Shown piece by piece: positions 9,068-17,992 of a DNA stretch of 64,000 nt. The notes under the pieces are model-generated. The model ran no database searches and had not been told where the DNA came from. It worked only from the letters and a program-made list of their open reading frames with translations. Both the position numbers and the translations under genes were made by a program. Source of the stretch: a bacterium (GTDB taxonomy: Bacteria > Pseudomonadota > Gammaproteobacteria > Burkholderiales > Burkholderiaceae_C); assembly GCA_030824555.1 (NCBI GenBank), contig JAVBXK010000054.1, forward strand, positions 1 through 64,000. The letters are read 5' to 3'. The first letter of the stretch is position 1. Each line of letters begins with the position of its first letter.

Positions 9068-9970
9068 TCAGCCTTTGCGCGCAGCGGTGCGGCGAATGGC
9101 CTCGTTGATTTCAGCGATGTTTCGCTCGATGTCGTCATCGTCCAGATCAACCTGGCCCTGCTCCATTTCGGGGGCCTGGATGGTGGACTGGAACATACCG
9201 TCGCTGATGGTTTCTGTGGAAATACCGCCTGTGTCCTGAAAGAGATCGGGCGTTTCCCATTCGAGCGCCAACACGGTGACGTTGTCACTGCTGCCGCCAG
9301 CCTTGCGCAACGCCCGCTCGGCCAGATCAGGTACAGAATGGGCCACCGGGTTGGCAGCCAGGACGTTCACGATTTCGTGGTCGGGCAAAGCACTCCACAA
9401 ACCATCTGAGCACAGCAAGAGTTTGTCACCTTGCTGCAACGGCACCGGCGCTGACAGGTCGTAAATGGGCCGCTGTGGCGAGCCGAGGCACGTGAACAGC
9501 ACATTGCGATTGATGGACTCGTCGTAATGACCCAGATTGGCCTGCTGCTCGCTGTAGGAATGGTCGCGGGTACGGGTCATCAATTGGCCGTCACGCACCA
9601 AGTACAGGCGGGAATCGCCGCAGTGCACCCAGTGCACGCAACCGCGCTCCACCACCGCGGCCACCAGTGTAGTCCGAGGCGAATCCAGCATGCCTTTTTC
9701 CGATGCATACCGGATGATCTGGTGGTGCGCAGACAGCAACGCACTCGACAGAAACTCCGGCACAGACCCCACCGACGGGCGCGCAGCTTTCTGAAAGTAA
9801 GCCGACACCGTTTGCAACGCCAATTGAGCAGCCACTTCACCGTCTGGGTGACCGCCCATGCCGTCTGCCAGCAAAAACAGGCCTGACTCCCGCGTGTAGC
9901 AATAGCCCATTCGGTCTTCGTTTTTGCGCCGTCCGCCACGGCGACTGACCTGAAAGACCGAAAATTTCAT
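9068..9970 (-). CDS. PP2C-type Ser/Thr phosphatase
   Basis: 300 aa. The PPM/PP2C metal-binding motifs are in order: KNEDR (16-20), [11 protein letters not shown] (35-45), GDSRLYL, and LLCSDGLWS. The C-terminal 45 residues are acidic and variable. It is a Mg/Mn-dependent protein phosphatase. It overlaps the upstream Ser/Thr kinase by 4 nt, so the two are almost certainly translated together and act as an opposing pair on the same substrates. No substrate such as an FHA protein is visible nearby. Confidence 0.92.
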   Translation of the reverse strand: MKFSVFQVSRRGGRRKNEDRMGYCYTRESGLFLLADGMGGHPDGEVAAQLALQTVSAYFQKAARPSVGSVPEFLSSALLSAHHQIIRYASEKGMLDSPRTTLVAAVVERGCVHWVHCGDSRLYLVRDGQLMTRTRDHSYSEQQANLGHYDESINRNVLFTCLGSPQRPIYDLSAPVPLQQGDKLLLCSDGLWSALPDHEIVNVLAANPVAHSVPDLAERALRKAGGSSDNVTVLALEWETPDLFQDTGGISTETISDGMFQSTIQAPEMEQGQVDLDDDDIERNIAEINEAIRRTAARKG

Positions 9971-10977
9971 TTGGCAGGCGCTTTCCCAGCATCGGCTTTT
10001 GTTTTGGTGCTTTTCGTGTCAGTGCCCAGCAAATTGTCAAATTGCAATCGCATGCGTTCGGCCATAGAAAGCTTGGTATAGCTGCGCTCGGTCTCGCGGC
10101 TCAATTCCTTCTGAAGCGAAAACACCGACTGGGGGCGCGACAGCGGATCCAACGCCATGCACCACTCAACCACTTCGATCATGTTGTCTGAATAAACGCC
10201 TCGCAAACGCGACAGGGCAAGTGAAAGCCGATCTTTTTCCTGACGCTGGGGCGCGTCGTTAGGCGGGTAGCCCTGCATACAAGCATAGATGCAGGCACCG
10301 ATCGCGTAAATGTCGGTCCACGGGCCCATGGCGGCATCGCGACGGTACATTTCTGGCGCGGCAAAACCGGGGGTGTACATGGGGCGAATAAAACTGCCCT
10401 CTTTGCTCAACACTTCACGCGCAGCACCAAAATCGATAAGGACCGATTTGTTGTCATCGGTCACGAAAATATTGGCCGGCTTGATGTCCAAGTGAAGCAT
10501 CTTGTGCTGGTGCACGATGCGCAGTCCGCGAAGCACCTCGTCGAACAGCGAGCGGATGGTGGACTCGCGAAACACTTTTTGCTTCTTCAGCTCACGCGCG
10601 GTGATGATGAAGTCCTGCAGCGACGCGCCTTCCAGGTAATTCATCACCATGTAGACAGTGTCGTTTTCCCGGAAGAAATTGAGCACGCTCACAACGGACG
10701 CGTGCGAGATCTGGGCCAACGCCCTTCCCTCTTCAAAGAAACTTTTCAGGCCTAACCGGTACAGCGAGAGTTTGTCGGGTTGGACTTGGGGCAACAACTC
10801 GCCGACACCGCGACTGGCAAGCGATGCGGGGAGGTATTCCTTGACCGCCACCTGCTGCCCTTGTGGGTCCAATGCAAGGTAAACCACGCCAAATCCGCCG
10901 GCTGCCAGCTTGCGGACGATCCGATACCCACCCACGAGTGTGTCAGGAGGAAGTGGTGCGGGTTTGACCTTTGACAT
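9967..10977 (-). CDS. Hanks-type Ser/Thr protein kinase
   Basis: 336 aa, soluble. Glycine loop AAGGFGVVYLA (25-35), catalytic Lys46 in VAVKEY, catalytic loop HLDIKPANIF (Asp164, Leu in place of Arg so a non-RD-type loop), and metal-binding DFG at 182-184 continuing as DFGAAREV; the activation segment runs to TPGFAAPE. The kinase fold ends near 300 and is followed by a lysine-rich tail without a membrane anchor, unlike PknB. It is the first gene of the minus-strand operon with PP2C, rph, rdgB and hemW; yicC starts divergently 63 bp away. Confidence 0.92.
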   Translation of the reverse strand: MSKVKPAPLPPDTLVGGYRIVRKLAAGGFGVVYLALDPQGQQVAVKEYLPASLASRGVGELLPQVQPDKLSLYRLGLKSFFEEGRALAQISHASVVSVLNFFRENDTVYMVMNYLEGASLQDFIITARELKKQKVFRESTIRSLFDEVLRGLRIVHQHKMLHLDIKPANIFVTDDNKSVLIDFGAAREVLSKEGSFIRPMYTPGFAAPEMYRRDAAMGPWTDIYAIGACIYACMQGYPPNDAPQRQEKDRLSLALSRLRGVYSDNMIEVVEWCMALDPLSRPQSVFSLQKELSRETERSYTKLSMAERMRLQFDNLLGTDTKSTKTKADAGKAPAK

Positions 10978-11040
10978 AATCCTGCATTGAGCCCGTGCGA
11001 TAAGTACTTGGGCCGTTAGACACCCTGAGGGAAAGAGCCA

Positions 11041-11940
11041 ATGTCAGTTTACAGCATGACCGGATACGCCACAGCACAGAGCGAGCCGGTGTCAGCGGAA
11101 GGCTCGCAAGCCCCGATGCTGGGTATCGAAATCCGCTCGGTGAACAGCCGTTTTTTGGACCTCACATTCAAATTGGCCGACGACCTGCGCGGTGCAGAGC
11201 CTGTTTTGCGGGAGCAACTCACGCGGGAATTGCGCCGGGGCAAGGTGGAAATCCGTGGCTGGATCGAAGGCCGCCACGACAACACTCCACGCCCCCCCTC
11301 CAGCGCCGAGTTGCAAAAACTCAATTCCATCCAAGACAGTATCAAAGCGTGGCTGCCACAGGCCACGGCACTGTCGGTAGCCGATGTACTGGTGCTGACC
11401 AGCCGTCAGCAAAGCACCCCACCGGGTTTGCAGGACACGTTTCAAGCATTGGCCAGCCAGGCCATCGCGTCACTGAAAGCCTCACGCGAACGAGAAGGTC
11501 AACGCTTGACCGCCATGCTCAACAACCACGCGGACCAATTGACCACACTGGCCCAGCGAGCCCAGCCACTCATTCCACAATTGGTGGAACAGCAACGAAC
11601 CCGGTTTCTGGAACGTTGGAAAGAGGCCTTGGGTGCTTCGCAAACCAACCAAGACAGCGACATGGCACGCGACCGCGCCTTGACGGAAGCGACCGCCTAC
11701 GCCATTCGCATCGATGTGGCCGAAGAGCTGACACGCCTGGGTTCGCATTTGCAGGAAATCAAACAGTTGCTGTCCAAAGGTGGCGAACTCGGCAAACGCC
11801 TTGATTTCCTCATTCAGGAATTGCACCGCGAAGCCAATACATTGGGATCGAAATCATCCAGTCTGGAACTCACGCGTATTTCAGTGGACATGAAGGTACT
11901 GATCGAGCAGATGCGCGAGCAAGTGCAGAACATCGAATAA
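11041..11940 (+). CDS. yicC: YicC family endoribonuclease
   Basis: 299 aa. It begins with the family signature MTGYA and has the EIRSVNSRFLDL segment near residue 35 and the C-terminal LIQELHREANTLGSKS block. YicC proteins are conserved stress-linked proteins, and E. coli YicC acts in RNA decay. A purine-rich site (GAGGGAAAGAG) precedes the ATG. The gene is followed by gmk after 24 bp; the pair yicC-gmk is common in Proteobacteria. It is divergent from the kinase operon. Confidence 0.92.
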   Translation: MSVYSMTGYATAQSEPVSAEGSQAPMLGIEIRSVNSRFLDLTFKLADDLRGAEPVLREQLTRELRRGKVEIRGWIEGRHDNTPRPPSSAELQKLNSIQDSIKAWLPQATALSVADVLVLTSRQQSTPPGLQDTFQALASQAIASLKASREREGQRLTAMLNNHADQLTTLAQRAQPLIPQLVEQQRTRFLERWKEALGASQTNQDSDMARDRALTEATAYAIRIDVAEELTRLGSHLQEIKQLLSKGGELGKRLDFLIQELHREANTLGSKSSSLELTRISVDMKVLIEQMREQVQNIE

Positions 11941-11964
11941 CTGTCCCTCGACACAAGGCACAAC

Positions 11965-12588
11965 ATGAACACGTACCCAGGCAACCTATTTGTGGTGGCC
12001 GCACCCAGCGGGGCTGGCAAATCCAGTCTGGTGAATGCGCTGATGGAAGTGGATTCACGGCTCGCGCACTCGGTGTCGCACACCACCCGAGCGCCGAGAG
12101 GGCAAGAGGTACACGGGCGCGAGTACTACTTCGTATCAAACGCTCAGTTTGACCTGATGGTGGAACAGGGCGTTTTTCTGGAATGGGCCCAGGTGCACGG
12201 CAATCGCTACGGGACGTCCAAACACGCCATTGAGGAGCGCATTGCGCAGGGCGGCGACATCATTCTCGAAATCGACTACCAGGGTGCCATTCAGGTAAAG
12301 ACCCTTTTTGCCAACGCCATTTTGATTTTCATCCTGCCCCCGAGCTGGGACGAGCTGAAATCACGCTTGCAGCGCCGAGGCGAGGACACCGCCGAAGTCA
12401 TCGAAAAACGCTTGGTCAACGCCAAGGAAGAGGTCGCGCAAGTGCACGAGTTCGACTTCGTTATAATCAATGAGCGCTTTGAGCTGGCTTTGTTCGACTT
12501 GAAATCGATTGTCCATGCCCAGCGGCTGAAGTACGCAGCCCAACGACGCACCAAGGCGGACACTTTCCGCAACTTGCATATCCCCTGA
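11965..12588 (+). CDS. gmk: Guanylate kinase
   Basis: 207 aa. It phosphorylates GMP to GDP with ATP. The P-loop [11 protein letters not shown] is at 13-23, and the GMP-binding region has SHTTRAPR and GREYYFVS (about 38-60). The length is normal for the family. It stands 24 bp after yicC and 18 bp before rpoZ; the order gmk-rpoZ-spoT matches E. coli and links GTP pool control to the (p)ppGpp gene downstream. Confidence 0.96.
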   Translation: MNTYPGNLFVVAAPSGAGKSSLVNALMEVDSRLAHSVSHTTRAPRGQEVHGREYYFVSNAQFDLMVEQGVFLEWAQVHGNRYGTSKHAIEERIAQGGDIILEIDYQGAIQVKTLFANAILIFILPPSWDELKSRLQRRGEDTAEVIEKRLVNAKEEVAQVHEFDFVIINERFELALFDLKSIVHAQRLKYAAQRRTKADTFRNLHIP

Positions 12589-12606
12589 ATCTACACCGGA
12601 CAACAC

Positions 12607-12810
12607 ATGGCCCGCATCACCGTCGAAGATTGCCTGGAAAAAATCCCCAACCGATTTCAACTCGTTCTGGCGGCCACCTATCGCGCCCGCATGCTGAGCC
12701 AAGGCCACACGGCCAAAGTTGAAAGCAAGAACAAACCCGGTGTCACGGCATTGCGTGAAATTGCTGCGGGCAAAGTTGGCATAGAAATGCTGAAAAAAGT
12801 ACCGACCTGA
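12607..12810 (+). CDS. rpoZ: RNA polymerase omega subunit
   Basis: 67 aa, short but usual for betaproteobacteria. It begins [20 protein letters not shown], the conserved omega N-terminus, followed by the [10 protein letters not shown] segment. It promotes assembly of RNA polymerase and forms part of one ppGpp-binding site in Proteobacteria. It lies between gmk and spoT, with a terminator hairpin 24 bp after its stop. Confidence 0.96.
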   Translation: MARITVEDCLEKIPNRFQLVLAATYRARMLSQGHTAKVESKNKPGVTALREIAAGKVGIEMLKKVPT

Positions 12811-12833
12811 AACTCTCTCGATTCCCCTCGGCG

Positions 12834-12862
12834 AAAGCACCGCACTGCGGTGCTTTTTCTTT
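12834..12862 (+). terminator. Terminator after rpoZ
   Basis: Hairpin with arms AAAGCACCGC and GCGGTGCTTT, then a T-rich run. It separates yicC-gmk-rpoZ from spoT, so spoT either has its own promoter in the 60 bp that follow or depends on read-through. Confidence 0.75.
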
Positions 12863-12921
12863 TTGCGCCAGACACAGACTATTGGCGTGCAACCACCAGC
12901 CAATGTCAGTAAAGTAGCGTC

Positions 12922-15177
12922 ATGATTTCGCCCGTTACGTCAGCAGTACCCGCCCAAACGACAGCAGCAGCCAACGCAGCTGCGGCCAGTTTTGCTGCCC
13001 TCGTTTCGGCAATTGACTATCTGCCAGATGCAGACATCGAAAGCATACGCAAAGCCTATCGTTTTGCCGACCAGGCGCACCTGGGTCAACTGAGGAAGAA
13101 CGGTGATCCCTACATCACCCACCCCATCGCAGTGGCCATTCAGTGTGCCGAGTGGAAGTTGGATGCACAGGCACTGATGGCGGCACTGATGCACGATGCC
13201 ATGGAAGACTGCGGCATCACCAAAGCCGAACTGGTGGAGCTATTCGGCTCCCCCGTGGCAGAACTGGTTGACGGTCTGACGAAGCTTGAAAAACTGGAAT
13301 TCGACACACGCGAACAAAACCAGGCAGAGTCGTTCCGGAAAATGCTATTGGCCATGGCACGAGACGTACGCGTCATCTTGATCAAACTGGCAGATCGCAC
13401 GCACAACATGCGAACCATGGGTGACATGCCGCGCAGTAAATGGGAGCGGATTTCACGGGAAACACTGGAAATTTATGCCCCCATTGCCCACCGTCTCGGC
13501 CTGAACATCACGTTCAGAGAGCTGCAGGATCTGGCTTTCAAGCACATCTATCCGTGGCGCTCAGCAGTCTTGGGCAAAGCGGTTCATCGCTCGCGCTCGC
13601 GACGCAAGGACCTGCTTTCCAAGGTCAAGAACGACGTCCAGAATGCACTGGCTGAACAGCGCCTGTCACCACGCGTTCACGGACGGGAAAAAACGCTGTA
13701 TTCCATTTACAAAAAAATGGACGACAAGCACCTCACGTTCGCCCAAGTCACCGACATGTACGGTTTTCGCATCATTTTCGAAAACATGTTCGAGTGCTAC
13801 ACCGCGATGGGTGTTCTTCATCAGTTGTACAAACCGTTGCCCGGCAAATTCAAGGACTACATCGCGCTCCCCAAGGTCAATGGGTACCAGTCGATTCACA
13901 CCACATTGATCGGGCCTTTCGGCACCAACGTTGAGTTCCAATTGCGCACAACGTCAATGGACGTCGTGGCCGAGTCGGGCGTAGCAGCACACTGGCTGTA
14001 CAAGGCGGCCGAGCCAGGCAGCGATGCTGCCCAGCGCCTTGGCAGCCAGTGGTTGCAATCGCTGCTGGACATTCAGCACGAAACGAAGGACGCTGCAGAA
14101 TTCTGGGATCATGTCAAGATCGACCTGTTCCCAGATGCTATTTATGTGTTCACACCCAAAAGCAAAATTCTGTCGATGCCCAGGGGGGCAACAGTGGTCG
14201 ATTTTGCCTATGCCATACACAGCAACATAGGCAATCGCACCGTGTCAGCCAATATCAACGGCGAACAGGTTCCACTGAGCACCGAAATCAAGAACGGCGA
14301 TGTGATTGAAGTCATCACGTGCAGCACACCAAAACCCAATCCTGCATGGCTGAGTTTTGTGCGCACAGGGCGCGCACGCTCCAAAATCAGGCATTTTCTC
14401 AAGTCCATGGCCCACGATGAATCGCTGGCACTGGGTGAAAAAATGCTGACCCAGGCCCTGCGTCTGGAGGGCATTGCCGACATGCCGCCCGCCGACACCG
14501 TTGCGCACGGCTTATGGGAAAAGCTGCTGAGATTCACGGGCAACCGCAATGTGGACGAATTGCTGGCAGACATCGGTATGGGTAAACGCATAGCCAGCAT
14601 GGTCGCGAAGAAATTGGCAGCACTGCTGTCGGAACAAGGCGTGAAGGCCGATGTTGTGTTGATCAGTCAGGCTCGTTATTCCCCACAGAAAGGGGCCATC
14701 AGCCAAGGCGTTGTGACGCTCGATGGCGGCGAAGGCGGGTCCGTCCAATTTGCCCGCTGCTGCCACCCCATTCCTGGCGACAAGATCGTGGGCTACCTGG
14801 GTCGAGGTGAAGGTTTGGTTGTGCACACCGACGATTGCCAGATCGGCAAAAAGTTGCTCTACAAGGACAGGGAGCGCTTCTTAGAAGTGGAATGGTCTGA
14901 AGAACCGGTCCGCTCATTTGAGGTCGCCCTGCAGGTCACCGTCACTGACGGCAAAGGCGTGCTGGCTCGTGTGGCATCCACCCTCGCATCCGCTGGCGCC
15001 GACATCACTCACGTGAACATGAGCGATGAGCGAGCAGGGCATGCGACAGATTTGCGTTTTGCCATATCTGTGCAGGACCTCGGTCATTTGTCAGATGTCC
15101 TTCGTGCACTGGAACGCACGCCATCCGTCTTGCGGGCTCAACGCTCGCGACAAAGTAAAGACCGGGCTCACCTGTAA
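12922..15177 (+). CDS. spoT: Bifunctional (p)ppGpp synthetase/hydrolase
   Basis: 751 aa. The hydrolase HD domain is intact (HDAMED at 91-96). The synthetase domain (about 250-400) keeps GYQSIHT and the EFQLRT motif. TGS (VFTPKGxI-like, here VFTPKSKILSMPRG), a zinc-finger/helical region (RCCHPIPGD), and a C-terminal ACT domain follow. The intact HD domain and the place after gmk-rpoZ favour SpoT over RelA. The N-terminal about 25 residues are Ala-rich. The stop overlaps the convergent greB stop by 10 bp, without a terminator between them. Confidence 0.94.
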   Translation: MISPVTSAVPAQTTAAANAAAASFAALVSAIDYLPDADIESIRKAYRFADQAHLGQLRKNGDPYITHPIAVAIQCAEWKLDAQALMAALMHDAMEDCGITKAELVELFGSPVAELVDGLTKLEKLEFDTREQNQAESFRKMLLAMARDVRVILIKLADRTHNMRTMGDMPRSKWERISRETLEIYAPIAHRLGLNITFRELQDLAFKHIYPWRSAVLGKAVHRSRSRRKDLLSKVKNDVQNALAEQRLSPRVHGREKTLYSIYKKMDDKHLTFAQVTDMYGFRIIFENMFECYTAMGVLHQLYKPLPGKFKDYIALPKVNGYQSIHTTLIGPFGTNVEFQLRTTSMDVVAESGVAAHWLYKAAEPGSDAAQRLGSQWLQSLLDIQHETKDAAEFWDHVKIDLFPDAIYVFTPKSKILSMPRGATVVDFAYAIHSNIGNRTVSANINGEQVPLSTEIKNGDVIEVITCSTPKPNPAWLSFVRTGRARSKIRHFLKSMAHDESLALGEKMLTQALRLEGIADMPPADTVAHGLWEKLLRFTGNRNVDELLADIGMGKRIASMVAKKLAALLSEQGVKADVVLISQARYSPQKGAISQGVVTLDGGEGGSVQFARCCHPIPGDKIVGYLGRGEGLVVHTDDCQIGKKLLYKDRERFLEVEWSEEPVRSFEVALQVTVTDGKGVLARVASTLASAGADITHVNMSDERAGHATDLRFAISVQDLGHLSDVLRALERTPSVLRAQRSRQSKDRAHL

Positions 15178-15710
15178 GCAACGGCGACTACTTCAAGCTG
15201 CTCCTTGCCAGCAGGGGTGATCAGTGAAACTTCGTCTCCCACACGCGACTTCAGCAAAGCCTTCGCGATAGGTGATATCCAAGTCACCTCGGATTGGGCA
15301 CTATTGGCTTCGTCTACGCCCAAAATGGTCACGGTGAACGATTCACCTGATTCCTTGATACACGTGACGGTTGCACCGAAAAAAACCTGATCTGACTCTT
15401 TGTGGATGGATGGGTCTACGATTTCTGCCAGCTCAAGGCGTTTGGTCAAAAATCGGATTCGCCGATCGATTTCCCTCAACCGTTTCTTGCCATAAATGTA
15501 GTCGCCGTTCTCGGAACGATCTCCGTTACTGGCCGCCCAATGAACAATTTCGACAATTTTCGGACGCTCAACATCTATGAGCGCAAACAGCTCATTGCGC
15601 AGTCTGTCATACCCAGGACGCGTGATGTAGTTCTTCACGGGCACAACTGTAGAGGCTACAACCTCGGGTTCGTCAGCGCCGTCTGATTCGCGCGTGAATG
15701 CTTTGCTCAT
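15168..15710 (-). CDS. greB: Transcription elongation factor GreB
   Basis: 180 aa from MSKAFTRESDG. It binds the RNA polymerase secondary channel and stimulates cleavage of backtracked RNA. The N-terminal coiled coil carries YITRPGYDRLRNEL and the acidic tip ASNGDRSENGDYIYGKKRLREID; the C-terminal FKBP-like domain has VTWISPIAKALL. GreB rather than GreA is indicated by the R-x-F-L-x-K-R-L spacing and length. A longer in-frame start at 15821 would run through tRNA-Arg and the terminator and is rejected; GGAGATGCGTC before the chosen ATG provides a ribosome site. Confidence 0.93.
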   Translation of the reverse strand: MSKAFTRESDGADEPEVVASTVVPVKNYITRPGYDRLRNELFALIDVERPKIVEIVHWAASNGDRSENGDYIYGKKRLREIDRRIRFLTKRLELAEIVDPSIHKESDQVFFGATVTCIKESGESFTVTILGVDEANSAQSEVTWISPIAKALLKSRVGDEVSLITPAGKEQLEVVAVAYR

Positions 15711-15732
15711 GACGCATCTCCAGAGAACAGCA

Positions 15733-15769
15733 CAAAAAAAAACCTGCAAGACATCTTGCAGGTTTTTTT
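15733..15769 (-). terminator. Terminator between tRNA-Arg and greB
   Basis: Hairpin AACCTGCAAG/CTTGCAGGTT with a 4-nt loop, flanked by A9 on the plus-strand left side and T7 on the right, so it can work in both directions. In the minus direction it ends the two-tRNA transcript. Confidence 0.8.
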
Positions 15770-15772
15770 GTT

Positions 15773-15849
15773 TGGTGCGGCTGGCAGGAATTGAACCCAC
15801 GACCCCTTGGTTCGTAGCCAAGTACTCTATCCAACTGAGCTACAGCCGC
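15773..15849 (-). tRNA. tRNA-Arg (ACG)
   Basis: 77 nt including encoded CCA. The acceptor stem GCGGCTG/CAGCCGC, D-arm GCTCAGTTGGATAGAGT, anticodon loop CTACGAA (anticodon ACG) and T-arm with GGTTCAATTC all fold correctly. It lies 28 bp downstream of the second tRNA on the same strand. Confidence 0.95.
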
Positions 15850-15877
15850 TGAAGCATTGATTATAGCACGATATTTT

Positions 15878-15954
15878 TGGTAGGGCGTGTAGGACTTGAA
15901 CCTACGACCAAAGGATTATGAGTCCTCTGCTCTAACCAACTGAGCTAACGCCCC
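15878..15954 (-). tRNA. tRNA with CAT anticodon (Met or Ile2)
   Basis: 77 nt including encoded CCA. The acceptor GGGGCGT pairs with ACGCCCT (one G-U), and the anticodon loop CTCATAA gives CAT. It lacks the initiator GGG/CCC anticodon-stem pattern. The variable/T-arm (TTGGTCG, GGTTCAAGTCC) resembles lysidine-modified tRNA-Ile2 as much as elongator tRNA-Met, so the amino acid is left open. Confidence 0.9.
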
Positions 15955-16001
15955 GACCCAACCGCGCATTGTAATCGGCTAGGCAAGGTGCTTCTTTCAG
16001 C

Positions 16002-17021
16002 TCACTTTCCCTGGCTGAGGGCGTTGCTGACCAGCTTTGACGTGATGTCGACAATCTGGATCATCCTGTCGTACGGCATACGCTGCGGACCAATGACTCC
16101 CAGCGTGCCCACAATTTTCCCATCTACTTCGTAGGGTGCGGACACGATGGACAAGTCTTGGTAAGGCACTACTTTGCCCTCGCCTCCGATGAAAATGCGC
16201 ACGCCCTCCGCCTCGCTGGACACTTCCAGCAAGCGCATCAACTGCGCTTTTTGTTCGAACAGGTCGAACATGCGTCGCAGGTTGCCCAGGTCATTTGAAA
16301 AATCAGTGACCGACAGCAAATTTCTCTCGCCGGATATGACCACTTCCTCCTTCGATGCCATGGCTTGCACGCCGGCATCGACCGCCGTCTGCATGAGGCT
16401 GCTGATTTCACCGCGCAAGCTGTCCACCTCACTTTTCAGGCGCTCACGCACGACGTCCAACTCCAGCCCCGCGTAATGTGCATTGAGGTAGTTGGCGGCT
16501 TCAATCAACTGGCCGGTGGTATACCGCACAGACGTGTGCACCACCCGGTTTTGCACGTCCCCGTCGGGGGACACGATGATGACCAGCACGCGCTGCTCAG
16601 ACAAGGCCAGAAACTCGATGTGCCGGAACACAGACGAGCGCCTGGGCGCCATCACCACCCCCACGAAATGGGACAGGCTTGACAGCAAGTGTGCCGCGCT
16701 TGAGATGATTTTCTGTGGCTGATCCAGCTCAATGGGCAGGCCGTTGAGCTCGGGTGGCAACTCCAGTGCTTCGCGCCTCACTGTCAGCATGGTGTCCACA
16801 AACAGCCTGTAGCCTTTTGGGGTGGGCACCCGCCCTGCAGACGTGTGCGGGCTGGCGATGAGGCCCAGCTCCTCCAGATCGCTCATGACATTGCGGACTG
16901 TGGCCGGCGACAGGTCCAACCCGGCCGCCTTGGACAAGGTACGCGACCCCACGGGTTGCCCGTCGGCAATGTACCGCTCGACCAACGCCCGCAGCAACAA
17001 CTTCGCTCGACTGTCTAACAT
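16002..17021 (-). CDS. hrcA: Heat-inducible transcription repressor HrcA
   Basis: 339 aa. N-terminal winged helix (about 1-75: [20 protein letters not shown] and [16 protein letters not shown]) followed by the GAF-like HrcA domain ending with [18 protein letters not shown]. It represses dnaK/groE operons by binding CIRCE elements. No CIRCE palindrome is seen in the short gap to nadK, so autoregulation from this site is not supported. It is divergent from nadK with only 35 bp between the two start codons. Confidence 0.94.
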   Translation of the reverse strand: MLDSRAKLLLRALVERYIADGQPVGSRTLSKAAGLDLSPATVRNVMSDLEELGLIASPHTSAGRVPTPKGYRLFVDTMLTVRREALELPPELNGLPIELDQPQKIISSAAHLLSSLSHFVGVVMAPRRSSVFRHIEFLALSEQRVLVIIVSPDGDVQNRVVHTSVRYTTGQLIEAANYLNAHYAGLELDVVRERLKSEVDSLRGEISSLMQTAVDAGVQAMASKEEVVISGERNLLSVTDFSNDLGNLRRMFDLFEQKAQLMRLLEVSSEAEGVRIFIGGEGKVVPYQDLSIVSAPYEVDGKIVGTLGVIGPQRMPYDRMIQIVDITSKLVSNALSQGK

Positions 17022-17056
17022 ATTTGTTTGTAGGTTACCTGTGATGTAATTTGACC

Positions 17057-17983
17057 ATGAATCCTCAAGGTATCCCGAGGCGCAAACCCGACCCCACCAC
17101 GCCCGTGCAATTCAAGCACGTGGCCATTGTGGGTAAGTACCAGGCCGTGGGCTCCAAAGCTGCGCTGAACAGCATCGCGCATTTCTTGTTGGATCAAGGC
17201 TGTGAAGTGGCACTGGAATTTGACACGGCGTTGAACACAGGCCTCTCGCCTTATCCGGCCTTGACACTTGACCAGATCGGTCGCTCGTGCGACCTGGCCC
17301 TGGTGGTCGGTGGCGATGGCACCATGTTGGGTGTGGCCCGCCAGATGGCCCGATATGGTGTGCCGGTAATCGGCATCAACCAGGGGCGCCTCGGGTTCAT
17401 GACGGATGTGCGCTTCGATGAATACCCAGCAGTCTTGGCAGACATGCTGCGCGGACACTACCAAGAAGACCCGCGCGATCTCATGAAAGCCTGTGTGTGG
17501 CGCGATGGCGACTGCATTTTTGACACCGTGGCTGTGAACGACGTGGTGGTGAACCGCACGTCTGCGGGCATGGTTGAACTGCGCATCGATGTGGGGGGCC
17601 GTTTCGTGGCCACGCAACGGGCTGACGGGCTGATCATTTCCACCCCCACGGGCTCAACGGCCTATGCGTTGTCTGCCGGTGGACCGTTGGTGCATCCCGG
17701 CATTGGAGGGTGGGTGATGGTGCCCATCGCACCGCACACATTGTCAAACAGGCCCATCATGTTGCCCAGTTCGGAAGAAATCGTGGTGGAGATCGTCGGT
17801 GGGCGTGAAGTGAGCGCCAACTTTGACATGCAGTCCATCACCAGCCTGATCCATGGCGACAAAATCAAGGTCACGCGCTCGTCGCACCAGCTGCGCTTGC
17901 TGCACCCGGTGGGCTGGAGCCACTTTGACACCCTGCGCAACAAGCTGCACTGGAATGAAGATGCCATCGGCACCCACTCGTGA
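17057..17983 (+). CDS. nadK: NAD kinase
   Basis: 308 aa from [10 protein letters not shown]; a TTG two codons earlier is an unlikely alternative. It phosphorylates NAD to NADP. GGDGT (85-89), the INQGRLGFM segment, and [21 protein letters not shown]-type motifs are present. The N-terminal 20 residues are a variable extension. It is followed after 9 bp by recN; nadK-recN is a common proteobacterial pair. Confidence 0.95.
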   Translation: MNPQGIPRRKPDPTTPVQFKHVAIVGKYQAVGSKAALNSIAHFLLDQGCEVALEFDTALNTGLSPYPALTLDQIGRSCDLALVVGGDGTMLGVARQMARYGVPVIGINQGRLGFMTDVRFDEYPAVLADMLRGHYQEDPRDLMKACVWRDGDCIFDTVAVNDVVVNRTSAGMVELRIDVGGRFVATQRADGLIISTPTGSTAYALSAGGPLVHPGIGGWVMVPIAPHTLSNRPIMLPSSEEIVVEIVGGREVSANFDMQSITSLIHGDKIKVTRSSHQLRLLHPVGWSHFDTLRNKLHWNEDAIGTHS

Positions 17984-17992
17984 TGTCTGTCC

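Noticed and set aside
15711-15821. N-terminal extension of greB
   Set aside because: It would translate through the tRNA-Arg gene and a terminator; the ATG at 15710 has a ribosome site and starts the conserved protein.
16990-17060. CIRCE element at hrcA
   Set aside because: No TTAGCACTC/GAGTGCTAA inverted repeat is present in the gap or its edges.
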